The translations under genes were made by a program, and so were the position numbers. Shown here piece by piece: positions 35,673-47,585 of a DNA stretch of 64,000 nucleotides. Source of the stretch: Acidobacteriaceae bacterium. GTDB taxonomy: Bacteria; Acidobacteriota; Terriglobia; Terriglobales; Acidobacteriaceae. The notes below the pieces were generated by a model. It was not told where the DNA came from, did not search any database, and was given only the letters and a program-made list of their open reading frames with translations. Numbering within the stretch: the first letter of the stretch is position 1; each line of letters begins with the position of its first letter. The stretch is taken from positions 117,354 to 181,353 of the forward strand of contig PKVW01000021.1 in the NCBI GenBank assembly GCA_003131585.1. Direction: 5' to 3'.

Positions 35673-35861
35673 GCAAGAATCCTATCGGAACACGCCAATT
35701 TGAGCTTGTCGCCAAGTGATTGATTCTGCGAGCGTGCGATGTTTTGGCGAGCGACAACCGGCTCAAAGGGCGTATCTGGACCCTTTGCGGCGTTTTGCAT
35801 GGCATTGTGGGACGCACTTTCGGACGAAAATCTGCTACCATAACCGTTCGGTGAGGTAGCC

Positions 35862-36134
35862 ATGCCCCAATACGTGATCGAGCGGGAAATCCCAGGCGCA
35901 GGCAATTTATCGGATGAGGAACTGCAGGCAGTCGCCAGAAAGTCGGTAGGCGTGCTGAAGGATATGGGACCGGAGATCAAATGGCTCCACTCCTACGTCA
36001 CCGGCGATAAAGTCTATTGTGTGTACCTGGCGCCAGACGAGGAAACGGTTCGCGAACACGCACGCCGCGGAGGTTTTCCGGCGAATCGCGTCTCGGCAGT
36101 GCGGCGCCTGATCGATCCCAGCACCGCAAATTGA
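35862..36134 (+). CDS. DUF4242 family protein
   Basis: 90 residues, MPQYVIEREIPGAGNLSDEEL at the N-terminus and VYCVYLAPDEETVREHARRGGFPANRVSAV at the C-terminus (shown here as MPQYVIEREIPGAGNL and EHARRGGFPA motifs). This matches the small DUF4242 family, ferredoxin-like proteins, one of which (SCO4226) binds nickel. No known enzymatic role can be assigned. GGTGAGG 5 bases before the ATG supports the start. It converges with the STAND kinase gene, ending one base before its last base pair position. Confidence 0.88.
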   Translation: MPQYVIEREIPGAGNLSDEELQAVARKSVGVLKDMGPEIKWLHSYVTGDKVYCVYLAPDEETVREHARRGGFPANRVSAVRRLIDPSTAN

Positions 36135-36135
36135 C

Positions 36136-39100
36136 TTAAGCAGAGTTTCGAGTCCGAAGACCTGATTCCGCGTCGCAGTTAAGCGCCTCATGGACGGCTT
36201 GCTCGACCGGCATCGCCCAACCTTCCATCCACACCGTCAGACCTGCAGCATTGCCGAGCGTTCGGCGCGCAAATTCCAGGGCCTTTTCAAGCCTGGGTTG
36301 CTCGGCGGGCGTGAGCGGAGCGCCCAATCTTTGGCGAAGCGCGGCGGCGGCTCCTGCCAAGTGCAGCGACTGCTCGGCGTTCGATTGCGCTGCGGCACTT
36401 ACGGCGAGACATTCGAGCGCCCTCGCGATGCCGCGTTTGTGACCCAACTCTTGGAATACCTTGATGCTTTCGCCGTACAGACGACGCGCCTCGGCGTTGT
36501 TACCCTGATCGCAGCTTAGACTTGCCAAATCGGATAGGGTGCTCGCAATTCCCCAGCTATCGCGCAGTTGCCGAAACTCCGACAGACTCTGTTCGCAAAA
36601 TGAACGCGCGGCAACGAAGTCCGCTTTTTCCCGAGCGACGTCGCCCTGGTAGTTCAACGTCCAGGCGACACCGGCGCTATCTCCGACCTTACGGAACATC
36701 GTCAGACATTCGTCGTAAAGCGAGGATGCGCGCTCATATTCGCCCTGCAACTTCATCACGCTGGCGAGATTGCTGAGGGCTCGGGCGATGTCAGCGGGAT
36801 CGCCAAGGTCCTTCCATATGGCGACACATCGCTCGAAGAGTAAGGATGCGGCGGCGATTTCGCCACGATCGCGAGTGATGACGGCCAACGCGTTCAGAGC
36901 AACGGCGACGCCGCGATTATCGTTTAGCTCGAGACAAGTCGCGAGACTGTCTTCGAACATCTTCTGCGCAGAGCCGTAATCGCCCTGCTCGCCCGCCAGA
37001 ACTGCGGCAGCGAACAGCAGGCGCGCGCGAAGCTTCGGACGCGCCGCGGCTCCTTCCAACGCCAGAACCCTGACGATGGCGTCACGGCCCTCCGTAAGAT
37101 GCTCCCGTGTTTCCCAGAAGCGGAACAGGGCGGCGCCGATCCGGAGGCCCCAGTCGGCATCCCCAGTTTTGACCAGATAATCAATCGCCAAGCGGAAGTT
37201 GTCGTGCTCGACCTCAAAACGGTCGAGCCATTCGGGGTGAGCGGCCATGTCCTCGGCACCTTCTTCGGCAAGCACGAGGTAATAAGCGGCATGAGCTCGG
37301 CGAGTCGCAAATTCGTCTTCGCTGTCAACGAGGCGTTCGAGAGCGTACTCCCGGATGGCGGAGAGCATAAAGAAGCGCGTTTCGTTATCGACCTGCTCCA
37401 CTTGCTGCGCCAAGCTTTTGTCCAGCATGGAAGCCATGCCGTCGAGCACGTCGAGGCCCAGATCGCCTTTGGTGTCGCACACGGCTTCCACGCCTTCCAG
37501 CGTGCAGCCGCCGGTAAACACGGAAAGCCTCCGAAAGAGAGTTTGTTCGGTGCCATTGAGAAGGCCGTAACTCCAGTCCACAGTGTTGCGAAGAGTTTGT
37601 TGCCGAGTTGGCAGATCGCGGGCGCCGCCGGTCAACATGTTCAAACGGCTTTCGAGGCGTGTCAGCATGGCGGACGGCGAAAGCAGCTTGATGCGCGCCG
37701 CAGCAAGTTCGATGGCGAGAGGCAGGCCGTCAAGGCGGGAGCAGATGGCCGCCACCGCGGGTGCGTTTTCCTTCGTCAGTGCGAATTCGTGCTTCACAGC
37801 CTGCGCGCGTGCCACAAAGAGCGCGATCGCTGGAAGACGGGAAAGCACTTCCAGAGGCGGAATGGACTTGGGGTCGGGCAGCGCCAGCGGTGGCACGGGA
37901 AATTCATGTTCGCCGTACACATGAAGCGGCGCTTGGCTCGTGACCACGACCTTGAGTTTCGGGCCGGTGGTCAGCAGTTGCGCCACGAACGGCGCTGCGG
38001 AGATGAGGTGCTCGAAGTTGTCGAGCAAGAGGAGCATCGGCTGGCTCAGGCCGCCCACGTACTCTATCAAGCTTTCCTGCGGCGATGTATTTCCGGTTTC
38101 GCGCACGCCCACGGCTTGCGCGATCGTGGAAGCGATCAAGCCACGTTCAATCGCTGACAGAGCGACAAAGCAAACACCGCCTGGAAACTGGTCGGCGATT
38201 TCGCCCGCCACCTGCAAGGCGAGCCGGGTCTTCCCGATGCCGCCCGGACCGGTGAGGGTCACAAGCTGTACGTCCACGCGGCTCAAGAGCTGACGAAGAC
38301 CAGCCGCTTCGTGTTCCCGTCCAATGAATGCGGTGCGTTGCACCGGCAGGTTGTTAGGGCGAGGCTCGGACTCCCGGGCAGGCGCATCGGCGAGGCGGTC
38401 GCGCACCGCGGCGAGGTCGCGAGCCAAATCCCGGGTGGAGTCGTAGCGCCGCTTCGGGTCCTTGGCGAGGCAGCGCTCCACGATCCAAATGAAAGGAGCG
38501 GGCGCCTGAAGCATTCTGGCACCGAGGTGCTCGGGCTCATCGCGAAGGATTGCGGCCATCGTTTCCGCATGGGTCTTTTTCTGGAACGCGGGCAACCCGG
38601 TAACCATTTCGTAGAGCACCGATCCGAAGGAAAACTGGTCAGAACGAAAATCGACTTCGCCGCCGTTCGCTTGCTCCGGCGACATGTAGCCGGCGGTGCC
38701 CATCACCGTTCCATGCTCGGTGATGGTGGTAGTCGCATCCGAACTCGGGGCGTGGTCGAGCTTACGAAGTTTCGCCAGACCGAAATCCAGCACCTTGGCC
38801 GTACCGTCGCCAGAAACCATCAGGTTCTCCGGCTTTAGATCGCGATGAATGATGCCAATCTCGTGCGCTTTCGCGAGACCGTCGGCAATCTGCGCCGCGA
38901 TTGCGACAGACTTGCGAAATGGAATAGGGCCAGAGGCGAGCAGCGCACGCACCGTTTCTCCATCCACCAGTTCCATCGCGATATAGTGCGTGCCGTTCAC
39001 GTGCCCGAGTTCATAAATCGTCACGATGTTCGGGTGATTAAGCGCGCAGGCGGAACGGGCTTCCTGCTCGAAGCGCGATAAGGCTTCCGGTTGAGAACAG

Positions 39101-39273
39101 TGGTCCAGCAAAAGGGTCTTGATTGCGACCTCTCGGCCGAGGCGGGTGTGCTTAGCGCGATAGACCTCACCCATGCCGCCGGCGCCCAGTCGCTGAAGAA
39201 TCTCGTAACTGCCGAAGCGCGTACCCGGCGACAGGGTGGATGGCACCGAACCTGACTTGGGAGGTGGGTTCAT
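36136..39273 (-). CDS. Ser/Thr protein kinase-STAND ATPase-TPR regulator
   Basis: 1045 residues. The kinase domain is at about 22-285: GAGGMGEVYRA loop, catalytic Lys K52 in VAIKTL, IIHRDLKPENL and DFGLAKL. A STAND/NB-ARC-type ATPase follows, beginning near 340 with the P-loop GPGGIGKTRLAL and the motif LLLLDNFEHLI. After that comes an effector region and at least six TPR-like repeats (for example SLLFERCVAIWKDLGDPADI). The C-terminus is rich in helical repeats. It is a large sensor/switch protein; the signal and targets are unknown. It is divergent from the OsmC gene, with a shared ~150-bp promoter region. Confidence 0.9.
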   Translation of the reverse strand: MNPPPKSGSVPSTLSPGTRFGSYEILQRLGAGGMGEVYRAKHTRLGREVAIKTLLLDHCSQPEALSRFEQEARSACALNHPNIVTIYELGHVNGTHYIAMELVDGETVRALLASGPIPFRKSVAIAAQIADGLAKAHEIGIIHRDLKPENLMVSGDGTAKVLDFGLAKLRKLDHAPSSDATTTITEHGTVMGTAGYMSPEQANGGEVDFRSDQFSFGSVLYEMVTGLPAFQKKTHAETMAAILRDEPEHLGARMLQAPAPFIWIVERCLAKDPKRRYDSTRDLARDLAAVRDRLADAPARESEPRPNNLPVQRTAFIGREHEAAGLRQLLSRVDVQLVTLTGPGGIGKTRLALQVAGEIADQFPGGVCFVALSAIERGLIASTIAQAVGVRETGNTSPQESLIEYVGGLSQPMLLLLDNFEHLISAAPFVAQLLTTGPKLKVVVTSQAPLHVYGEHEFPVPPLALPDPKSIPPLEVLSRLPAIALFVARAQAVKHEFALTKENAPAVAAICSRLDGLPLAIELAAARIKLLSPSAMLTRLESRLNMLTGGARDLPTRQQTLRNTVDWSYGLLNGTEQTLFRRLSVFTGGCTLEGVEAVCDTKGDLGLDVLDGMASMLDKSLAQQVEQVDNETRFFMLSAIREYALERLVDSEDEFATRRAHAAYYLVLAEEGAEDMAAHPEWLDRFEVEHDNFRLAIDYLVKTGDADWGLRIGAALFRFWETREHLTEGRDAIVRVLALEGAAARPKLRARLLFAAAVLAGEQGDYGSAQKMFEDSLATCLELNDNRGVAVALNALAVITRDRGEIAAASLLFERCVAIWKDLGDPADIARALSNLASVMKLQGEYERASSLYDECLTMFRKVGDSAGVAWTLNYQGDVAREKADFVAARSFCEQSLSEFRQLRDSWGIASTLSDLASLSCDQGNNAEARRLYGESIKVFQELGHKRGIARALECLAVSAAAQSNAEQSLHLAGAAAALRQRLGAPLTPAEQPRLEKALEFARRTLGNAAGLTVWMEGWAMPVEQAVHEALNCDAESGLRTRNSA

Positions 39274-39392
39274 GGAGATTGCTGGCGCAGCTCTCCGCCT
39301 GCCAAAGAGGACTGCTCGCCGCTGCGCAATTACAGTTGAATTTTAAGTCGCTGCCACGGCAGATCCCGAGGCAGTCTGCCCCTGGATGCGTT

Positions 39393-39417
39393 TATAATAT
39401 CCTAGATTTCGGAGGGG
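39393..39417 (+). promoter_or_regulatory. Candidate -10 box and Shine-Dalgarno of the OsmC gene
   Basis: TATAAT at 39393-39398 is followed by GGAGGGG at 39411-39417, 4 bases before the ATG. No good -35 box at 17 bp was seen, and the TATAAT lies only 24 bases before the start codon, so the transcript leader would be short. Confidence 0.45.
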
Positions 39418-39421
39418 ATTC

Positions 39422-39919
39422 ATGGATATTCGATCGTTGCAGCGGCCACTGAAGGATCTGTACAGGCAAGACCCGGCCAGTTCCCGAATCACGCTGACCG
39501 CGCACGGCACTCAGACCGACGCTCCGATCACTTGTTCTGTGGACCTGGGGCGGGAGATCTACAAGGCGCAAGCGCACAAAGGAGTCGGTGGCGCGGGTAC
39601 CGGAGCCTGCTCCGGAGACCTGCTGTTGGGCGCGTTAGCCGCCTGCGCGCAGATCACTTGCCAAATGGTAGCCGCTGCCATGGGAATACCTACAGAAGGC
39701 ATCGATGTCGCGGTCGAAGGCGATCTGGATCTGCAAGGAACGCTCGGAATATCCAAAGAGGCGCCCGTCGGATTTCAGAGCATCAGAGTCATTTTCGACG
39801 TCCGCGCGCCGCATGCAACCGTGGAGCAGTTAAGCGCGTTGCAGGCGAAAACGGAACAGTATTGCGTCGTGATGCAAACGTTGCAGCATCCGCCGAGGAT
39901 TGAGAACAAATGGAAGTAG
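39422..39919 (+). CDS. OsmC-family peroxide-detoxifying protein
   Basis: 165 residues with the OsmC/Ohr fold. The N-terminal strand region is ITLTAHGTQTDAPI; the central helix carries GACSGDLLLGALAACAQITC (C63, C75, C80) and the C-terminal helix carries TEQYCVVMQTL (C148). OsmC proteins reduce organic hydroperoxides with a pair of cysteines, here most likely C75 and C148. It is a single gene, divergent from the STAND kinase. The start has a strong GGAGGGG. Confidence 0.9.
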   Translation: MDIRSLQRPLKDLYRQDPASSRITLTAHGTQTDAPITCSVDLGREIYKAQAHKGVGGAGTGACSGDLLLGALAACAQITCQMVAAAMGIPTEGIDVAVEGDLDLQGTLGISKEAPVGFQSIRVIFDVRAPHATVEQLSALQAKTEQYCVVMQTLQHPPRIENKWK

Positions 39920-40103
39920 TAGGGAAGTAGGGATGGTCAAAAGGTTCGGAGTGGATGCCAGGCTTGATCGGTGTTCTCCGGCGGCCCTTAAGATCACAAA
40001 TTCTAGCGGATGCGCCAAAATTCCGCGACGAGAACATTCCTGAGGAACCAGGTCACTTGTACGTGGAGTCGGCGTATTAGGAGTTTGATCTCGGGTCCCT
40101 CCT

Positions 40104-41480
40104 TCACGTCGGCTTGATGTTCTGATTTACGCGGAACAGGTTCGCCGGATCGTAACGCTTCTTGATCTTCGTCAGACGGTCGTAATTCTTGCCGTACGTC
40201 GCCCGGATGCGATCTTCGCCCTCTTCCATCATGAAGTTGATGTACGCGCCGCCGGCGGAGTATGGATGAAGCGCGCTCCAATACTCCTTCGCCCATGTGG
40301 AGATTTTTCCCTTGTTCGCGGCGTCCGGATCGACCCCGACCATCACGGCGGCCCACATTGCGTCGCGGTAACACCACGGCGTTGCGCTGTTCTTGATGCG
40401 GCTCGCCGCGCCGTTGACCGGGTATAGGTGCATGGTCGACTGCATCGACGGCAAGTTCGCCGCGTATTTCACATGGAGCGCGATGGCTTCGTCAGGGAGA
40501 GTGCGCACGAAATCAGCCTTCCAGTACCATTGCAGGCCCGGCGGATAGAGACCATCGAACAGACTTTGGAGTACCGGATGCGGAATTGGGCCCACCATGT
40601 CGAGCGCCGGAGCCTTGAAGTTCCGGATCGGCTTGAACACCTTCTCCGCCTTCTTGATCGGTCCGGTGTAGCACCACACGATGCCGCACATCTTCTTGTT
40701 GTGCAGATGCTCGGGGAACGGAGGGCCCGGCGGCACGGTGAGGAAAGCAAAGAATCCATAGACGTCATCCGGCGCCTTCGCGATGAAGTTGCGGTACCAG
40801 CGCATCATCTCCGCCGCGTCTTCCATCGGCCACAGCATCGGCCCGCCGTAGTCGTTGTGCACGGGTTGCGCCTTGAACAGAAACGATGTCACGACGCCGA
40901 AGTTGCCACCCCCACCGCGCACCGCCCAGAACAGGTCGGCGTTTTCCCTGGCGCTGGCGGTAACGAACCGTCCGTCGGCCAACACCATTTCGACGGCCAG
41001 CAGATTGTCGATAGTCAGGCCATACCGCCGCGTCAAGTAACCGATCCCGCCGCCCAAGGTCAATCCGGCCACGCCGGTAGTCGAAATGATGCCCGCAGGA
41101 ACCGCGAAACCGAACGCGTGCGTCGCATGGTCCACGTCGCGCCAGAGCGCGCCGCCGCCGGCCAGCACGGTCTTCTTCTTCGGGTCCACGCGAACATAGT
41201 TCATCGGCGAAACATCGATCACCAATCCGTCATCGCATACTCCCAACCCGCCCGCGTTGTGCCCGCCGCCGCGGATGGCCACCAGCAGCTTCTGCTCGCG
41301 GCCGAACTTCACCGCCGCCATGACGTCGGCCACGTCGGCGCAGCGCGCAATCAGTCGTGGGCGCCGGTCGATCATCCCGTTGTATACCTTGCGAGCCGCG
41401 TCGTAACTCGGATCGCCGGGCTCGATCAGCCCTCCATGCAAGCTGGCTCTGAAATCTGCAATCGTTGCTTCGTTCAGCAT
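40104..41480 (-). CDS. FAD-linked oxidoreductase (berberine-bridge/PCMH type)
   Basis: 458 residues from the ATG at 41480 with GAGG 5 bases upstream; the ORF extends to 41552 without support. The PCMH FAD-binding domain has VAIRGGGHNAGG, where H74 is the usual site of covalent flavin attachment, then GLTLGGGIGYLTRRYGL and AVRGGGGNFGVVTSF. The C-terminal BBE domain ends KKRYDPANLFRVNQNI. No second (6-S-cysteinyl) attachment Cys is evident, so the flavin is probably bound by one link or non-covalently. It oxidises an alcohol or carbohydrate substrate. No signal peptide. It stands alone. Confidence 0.9.
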   Translation of the reverse strand: MLNEATIADFRASLHGGLIEPGDPSYDAARKVYNGMIDRRPRLIARCADVADVMAAVKFGREQKLLVAIRGGGHNAGGLGVCDDGLVIDVSPMNYVRVDPKKKTVLAGGGALWRDVDHATHAFGFAVPAGIISTTGVAGLTLGGGIGYLTRRYGLTIDNLLAVEMVLADGRFVTASARENADLFWAVRGGGGNFGVVTSFLFKAQPVHNDYGGPMLWPMEDAAEMMRWYRNFIAKAPDDVYGFFAFLTVPPGPPFPEHLHNKKMCGIVWCYTGPIKKAEKVFKPIRNFKAPALDMVGPIPHPVLQSLFDGLYPPGLQWYWKADFVRTLPDEAIALHVKYAANLPSMQSTMHLYPVNGAASRIKNSATPWCYRDAMWAAVMVGVDPDAANKGKISTWAKEYWSALHPYSAGGAYINFMMEEGEDRIRATYGKNYDRLTKIKKRYDPANLFRVNQNIKPT

Positions 41481-42072
41481 CGTTACCTCGATCTCCGAAA
41501 ATTTGACCTGTTCTGCCGCCGCAGTGGGCGCATAGCGGCGGTACGGCGTCACCGGGCAAACCCTGAGTCATCCGCTAAACTTAGCCCGAATTTTCGATTT
41601 GGACCCCGAGCTCGCACATAGTACGCCGCTCCTTCCATGGACACTACGAATTGGCCGCAAGAGACCCCAGCGAGATCGGACCCCAATGCCTGATTAATGC
41701 GCAAACCGTAGAAGTGACTGTACTCGGTATTTCAATTCGAGCCACCACGCGACAATTCCCGGATTGTCGGCAAACAGGAAACTATACGGTCGTTATCGCA
41801 AAATCACCTTCACGCTACACCCCCGTCGCCTGGGTCTATGAATGCCGGGTGACCCACGTAGCGGGCGTAAGGTCTGGGAGGCGCTGGATCGGGAGATCGG
41901 CAAACCCGGGAAGAATCGCGGCCAAATTGTCGCGCACTGGGAGTTTCAACCTGCGGCCTCTTTCCACGACCCAAAGGATCGCTGCGACCTTAGGTCCCGC
42001 CTGTGAACTGAGCACAGTTCGCAGAAGGAACAAACTGAACTCACGACGGGCCTGTACTCCGATATTGTCACC
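41481..42072. other. Intergenic region, 592 bp
   Basis: No gene supported. An open frame at 41651-42094 (+) has no recognisable motif and overlaps the kinase end. The 5' side must hold the FAD-oxidase promoter. I see no repeat or RNA gene. Confidence 0.4.
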
Positions 42073-44733
<2,661 letters not shown>

Positions 44734-45170
44734 TGAAACGCAATCTTAGGCTGGGTTACAGGTGCAGTCAATCGGCAGCCCGGACTTCGCCGCCGGCGCG
44801 CGGAGCAGGTCGTAACTATGGGCGGGTGGTCGGCAATGCGGAAGTAGTCCGGTCCCGTGCCCGCGTTTTTCTCAACCATCCGTCCCAGCGCCTGGTAGGT
44901 GGCTGCCCCTGTCGTTGATTCGTTGCTGACCGTTAGGCCCTGTCGTTGGTGCATGATCACACGCTCTCGTTGGTTTCTTGGCTCGGGGACTCTGGCTGCG
45001 AAGATCGTTGTGGTAAGGAGGCGTTCTGGCTCGAGGTCCTCGAATGTTGACCTAGTGCTCAGACAGGCAATAAGATGACCGCTCTGAAGACATGCGTCCC
45101 GCGGAAAGCAGTATCTCCCCTATAATGCGGCGCATTAGAGTACGAAATCTGTAAAACCAGGAAGCCGAAC
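44734..45170. other. Intergenic region, 437 bp, between divergent kinase and export operon
   Basis: No gene supported; a short open frame at 44730-44960 (-) has no family signal. It holds the promoters for the kinase (-) and the GAF-HlyD operon (+). TATAAT at 45121-45126 is a candidate -10 for the latter, but no matching -35 box was seen. Confidence 0.45.
45121..45126 (+). promoter_or_regulatory. Candidate -10 box (TATAAT) of the GAF-HlyD operon
   Basis: TATAAT lies 45 bp before the start at 45171. The region at -35 spacing (CCCGCG) does not match the consensus, so this would be a weak or activator-dependent promoter. A Shine-Dalgarno AGGAAG is 6 bases before the ATG. Confidence 0.4.
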
Positions 45171-47570
45171 ATGTCGCCTCGAAGATCCGCTTCCGCGGTT
45201 CCAGTGGCCGAAATTGCCGCAGCCCTGCTGGCTCAGCCAGAAGTGGCCCCGCGGGCGCGAGTGATCGTCGGCCATGTTGCCGAACTTTTTCCCGGAGCAG
45301 CAGCTGTGGTGTACGTCATTCAGGACCAGGAGAATCCCGCTTGGACAGCAAAAGCCACGGCAGGCGAGATCACAGTCGCTCAGGTCATGGATTTTAATGC
45401 CGGCACGCTGGGAACGGTCGCTGAGAGCAGAACACTCCAGGTATTCGAAAGCGCCAGCCTGCAGCGCGAAGATTTCTCTCACTTGGACATTCGCCGCACG
45501 GCCGTGTCTCTCGCTTATGCCCCGCTCCTCGTGGATGAAACTCTGGTCGGCGCCATCGAACTGGTCGGCTCTGAGCAGCCTTTTCCAGATACGGTGTTGC
45601 AGTCGCTGAAGGAGATAGCGGAACTCGCCTCGCCGGCGATCTCTGCCGCTCTGAATTACGAGAACGAGCGCAATGTCAGCTTACAGTCCATCAGCCGTGT
45701 GACCCAGATGTATGACCTGGAAAAGGTCTTCAACTCGACACTCGAAATGAACGAGTTGCTCGAGATGATTGCCAAGAAATTTGCGGAAATGATGAACGTT
45801 CAGGGCATCAACCTGTGGATGGTCAACGGCGAGGCTCTGGAGTTGGTGAGCCAGGCAGGATTCGACGCAACCGCTTCATCCGGCACTATCCAGAAGGCGG
45901 GAGAAGGCGTTGCAGGAGATATCTCGGACAGCGGCGAATCCGTGCTGATTGACGATCCAGATGACGAACGCCTGCGGAAGCGCAATTCGGGCTTCGAAGA
46001 TAGTGCGGTGTTCTCCCTGCTGGCAGCGTCGCTGATGGAGCGCGAGCATCTGGTGGGTGTGGTGGAAGCCGTAAACCGTCTGGACGGCCTGCCGTTTGAC
46101 GAAGACGATCAGTTCCTGCTCGCCAGTATGTGTGAAACCGCCAGCAATGCCTTGCACAATGCCGACTTGCTGCAAGCGGAGCGGAAGGTGGAAGTCTTAG
46201 AGGCGCTTGTTAAGATCAGCGGCGAAATCACCTCAACGCTCGATCTGGACCGTGTGCTGCAGGCCATCGTGAACGAACCGGCCACCGTAATTCCCTATGA
46301 TAGGGCGGCGATCGCGCTGGAACAACGCGGAAGGCTGCAGATTAAGGCAGTAACCGGCGCTGTCAAAATCAATCCCCAAGACCCCGACATCGTGCGTCTT
46401 CAGAGCCTGCTGGAATGGGCGTCTCTTTCGAGCGATCCCATTCTCGTAACCCAGCGCGGAGACGAGGTCGACGACGAACGCGAAGAGACGCGGGCCAAGT
46501 TCCAAGCCTATTTTGCTCAAAGCGGGATGCGCGGGTTTCATTCTCTTCCGCTGGACGATGACGATGGGCGGGTCGGCATTCTTTCCTTCGAGAGCAGCAA
46601 TCCGCATTTCCTGAACCCCGCGCACCTGGAAATGATCAAGGTGCTGGCGGGGCAGGCCACGGTCGCGTTGCGCAACGCGTCGCTTTATCGCGAGGTGCCT
46701 TTCATCGATCTGCTCGAGCCCATTCTGGCAAGAAAGCGCAAATTCCTGGCCCTGAAGAAGGGGCGGCGGATGGTCCTCGTCGGCGCAGCAGCCCTCGTCT
46801 TGATTTTTCTTGCGGCTTTTCCGCTGCCTTTGCGTGTGGATGGTCCGGCCACAGTCGCGCCCGCCCACAGCGCGCGGGTGCAGCCCGAGGTTGCCGGGGT
46901 AGTCCAGCGCGTCCAGGTGCGTGAAGGCGACGCCGTCCACCAGGGGACCGTCTTGGCGAAGTTGGATGACTGGCAATATCGTGTCGCGCTCGCGGCCGCT
47001 CAGGCCAAGTATGAAACTGCGATTTCACAAATGAATCGGGCCCTTGCTTCTAACGAAGGGACGGAGGCGGGAATCCAGCGGGTACAGGCAGATTATTGGG
47101 GTGCGGAGGTCGGTCGCACCCGTGAAAGTCTGGAGAAAACTTTGTTGCGCACCCCCATCGATGGCCGGGTTGCCACCGCTCATATAGAAGATTTGGTGGG
47201 ACGGAACCTGAATCCCGGAGATACATTTGCCGAAGTGGTGGACACCTCGTACGCCAGCGTAGACGTGGCGGTTGATGAGCTGGACGTCGGCCTTTTAAAT
47301 CCTGGCCAGCAGGCCGCGGTGAAACTGGAAGGGCTTCCTACTCGTACCTTCCGCGCCGCAGTCACGGTTGTGAGCCCAAAGGCAGAATTGCAAGGCGACC
47401 AGCGCTTCTTCTACGCAAGGGTCCTCGTACCCAACGACGATGGCGTAATCCGCTCGGGAATGCAAGGTCGCAGCAAGATCTCGACGGGATGGGCTCCCGC
47501 GGGATGGGTCATTTTCCGGCGACCGGGCATATGGCTGTGGTCAAAGATCTGGTGGTGGCTTGGCTGGTGA
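45171..47570 (+). CDS. Triple GAF-domain protein fused to a HlyD-type membrane adaptor
   Basis: 799 residues. There are three GAF-like sensory domains at about 13-165, 188-335 and 355-505, joined by helices. A single membrane helix is at 534-552 (MVLVGAAALVLIFLAAF). The periplasmic adaptor follows from ~558 with the biotinyl-lipoyl strand GPATVAPAHSARVQPEVAGVV and GDAVHQGTVLAKLDD, plus a HlyD barrel with IDGRVATAHIEDLVG. The GAF domains lie in the cytoplasm and the adaptor in the periplasm. This fusion of ligand sensing to an export adaptor is unusual. It leads an operon with a second adaptor and the M50 fusion, 15 bp upstream of the next gene. Confidence 0.88.
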   Translation: MSPRRSASAVPVAEIAAALLAQPEVAPRARVIVGHVAELFPGAAAVVYVIQDQENPAWTAKATAGEITVAQVMDFNAGTLGTVAESRTLQVFESASLQREDFSHLDIRRTAVSLAYAPLLVDETLVGAIELVGSEQPFPDTVLQSLKEIAELASPAISAALNYENERNVSLQSISRVTQMYDLEKVFNSTLEMNELLEMIAKKFAEMMNVQGINLWMVNGEALELVSQAGFDATASSGTIQKAGEGVAGDISDSGESVLIDDPDDERLRKRNSGFEDSAVFSLLAASLMEREHLVGVVEAVNRLDGLPFDEDDQFLLASMCETASNALHNADLLQAERKVEVLEALVKISGEITSTLDLDRVLQAIVNEPATVIPYDRAAIALEQRGRLQIKAVTGAVKINPQDPDIVRLQSLLEWASLSSDPILVTQRGDEVDDEREETRAKFQAYFAQSGMRGFHSLPLDDDDGRVGILSFESSNPHFLNPAHLEMIKVLAGQATVALRNASLYREVPFIDLLEPILARKRKFLALKKGRRMVLVGAAALVLIFLAAFPLPLRVDGPATVAPAHSARVQPEVAGVVQRVQVREGDAVHQGTVLAKLDDWQYRVALAAAQAKYETAISQMNRALASNEGTEAGIQRVQADYWGAEVGRTRESLEKTLLRTPIDGRVATAHIEDLVGRNLNPGDTFAEVVDTSYASVDVAVDELDVGLLNPGQQAAVKLEGLPTRTFRAAVTVVSPKAELQGDQRFFYARVLVPNDDGVIRSGMQGRSKISTGWAPAGWVIFRRPGIWLWSKIWWWLGW

Positions 47571-47585
47571 AGCAGAGAGGAAGCT

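Larger units (their letters stand above)
35255..35861. other. Intergenic region, 607 bp
   Basis: I see no gene that can be supported. The region holds the triple GGTAC repeat, a perfect hairpin and a 14-mer also found at 57524, each listed or discussed separately. It lies between divergent genes, so promoters for both sides are expected here. Confidence 0.5.

Noticed and set aside
35546-35980. Open frame of 144 codons on the - strand overlapping the DUF4242 gene
   Set aside because: It overlaps a well-supported DUF4242 gene on the other strand and has no family motif or ribosome-binding site.
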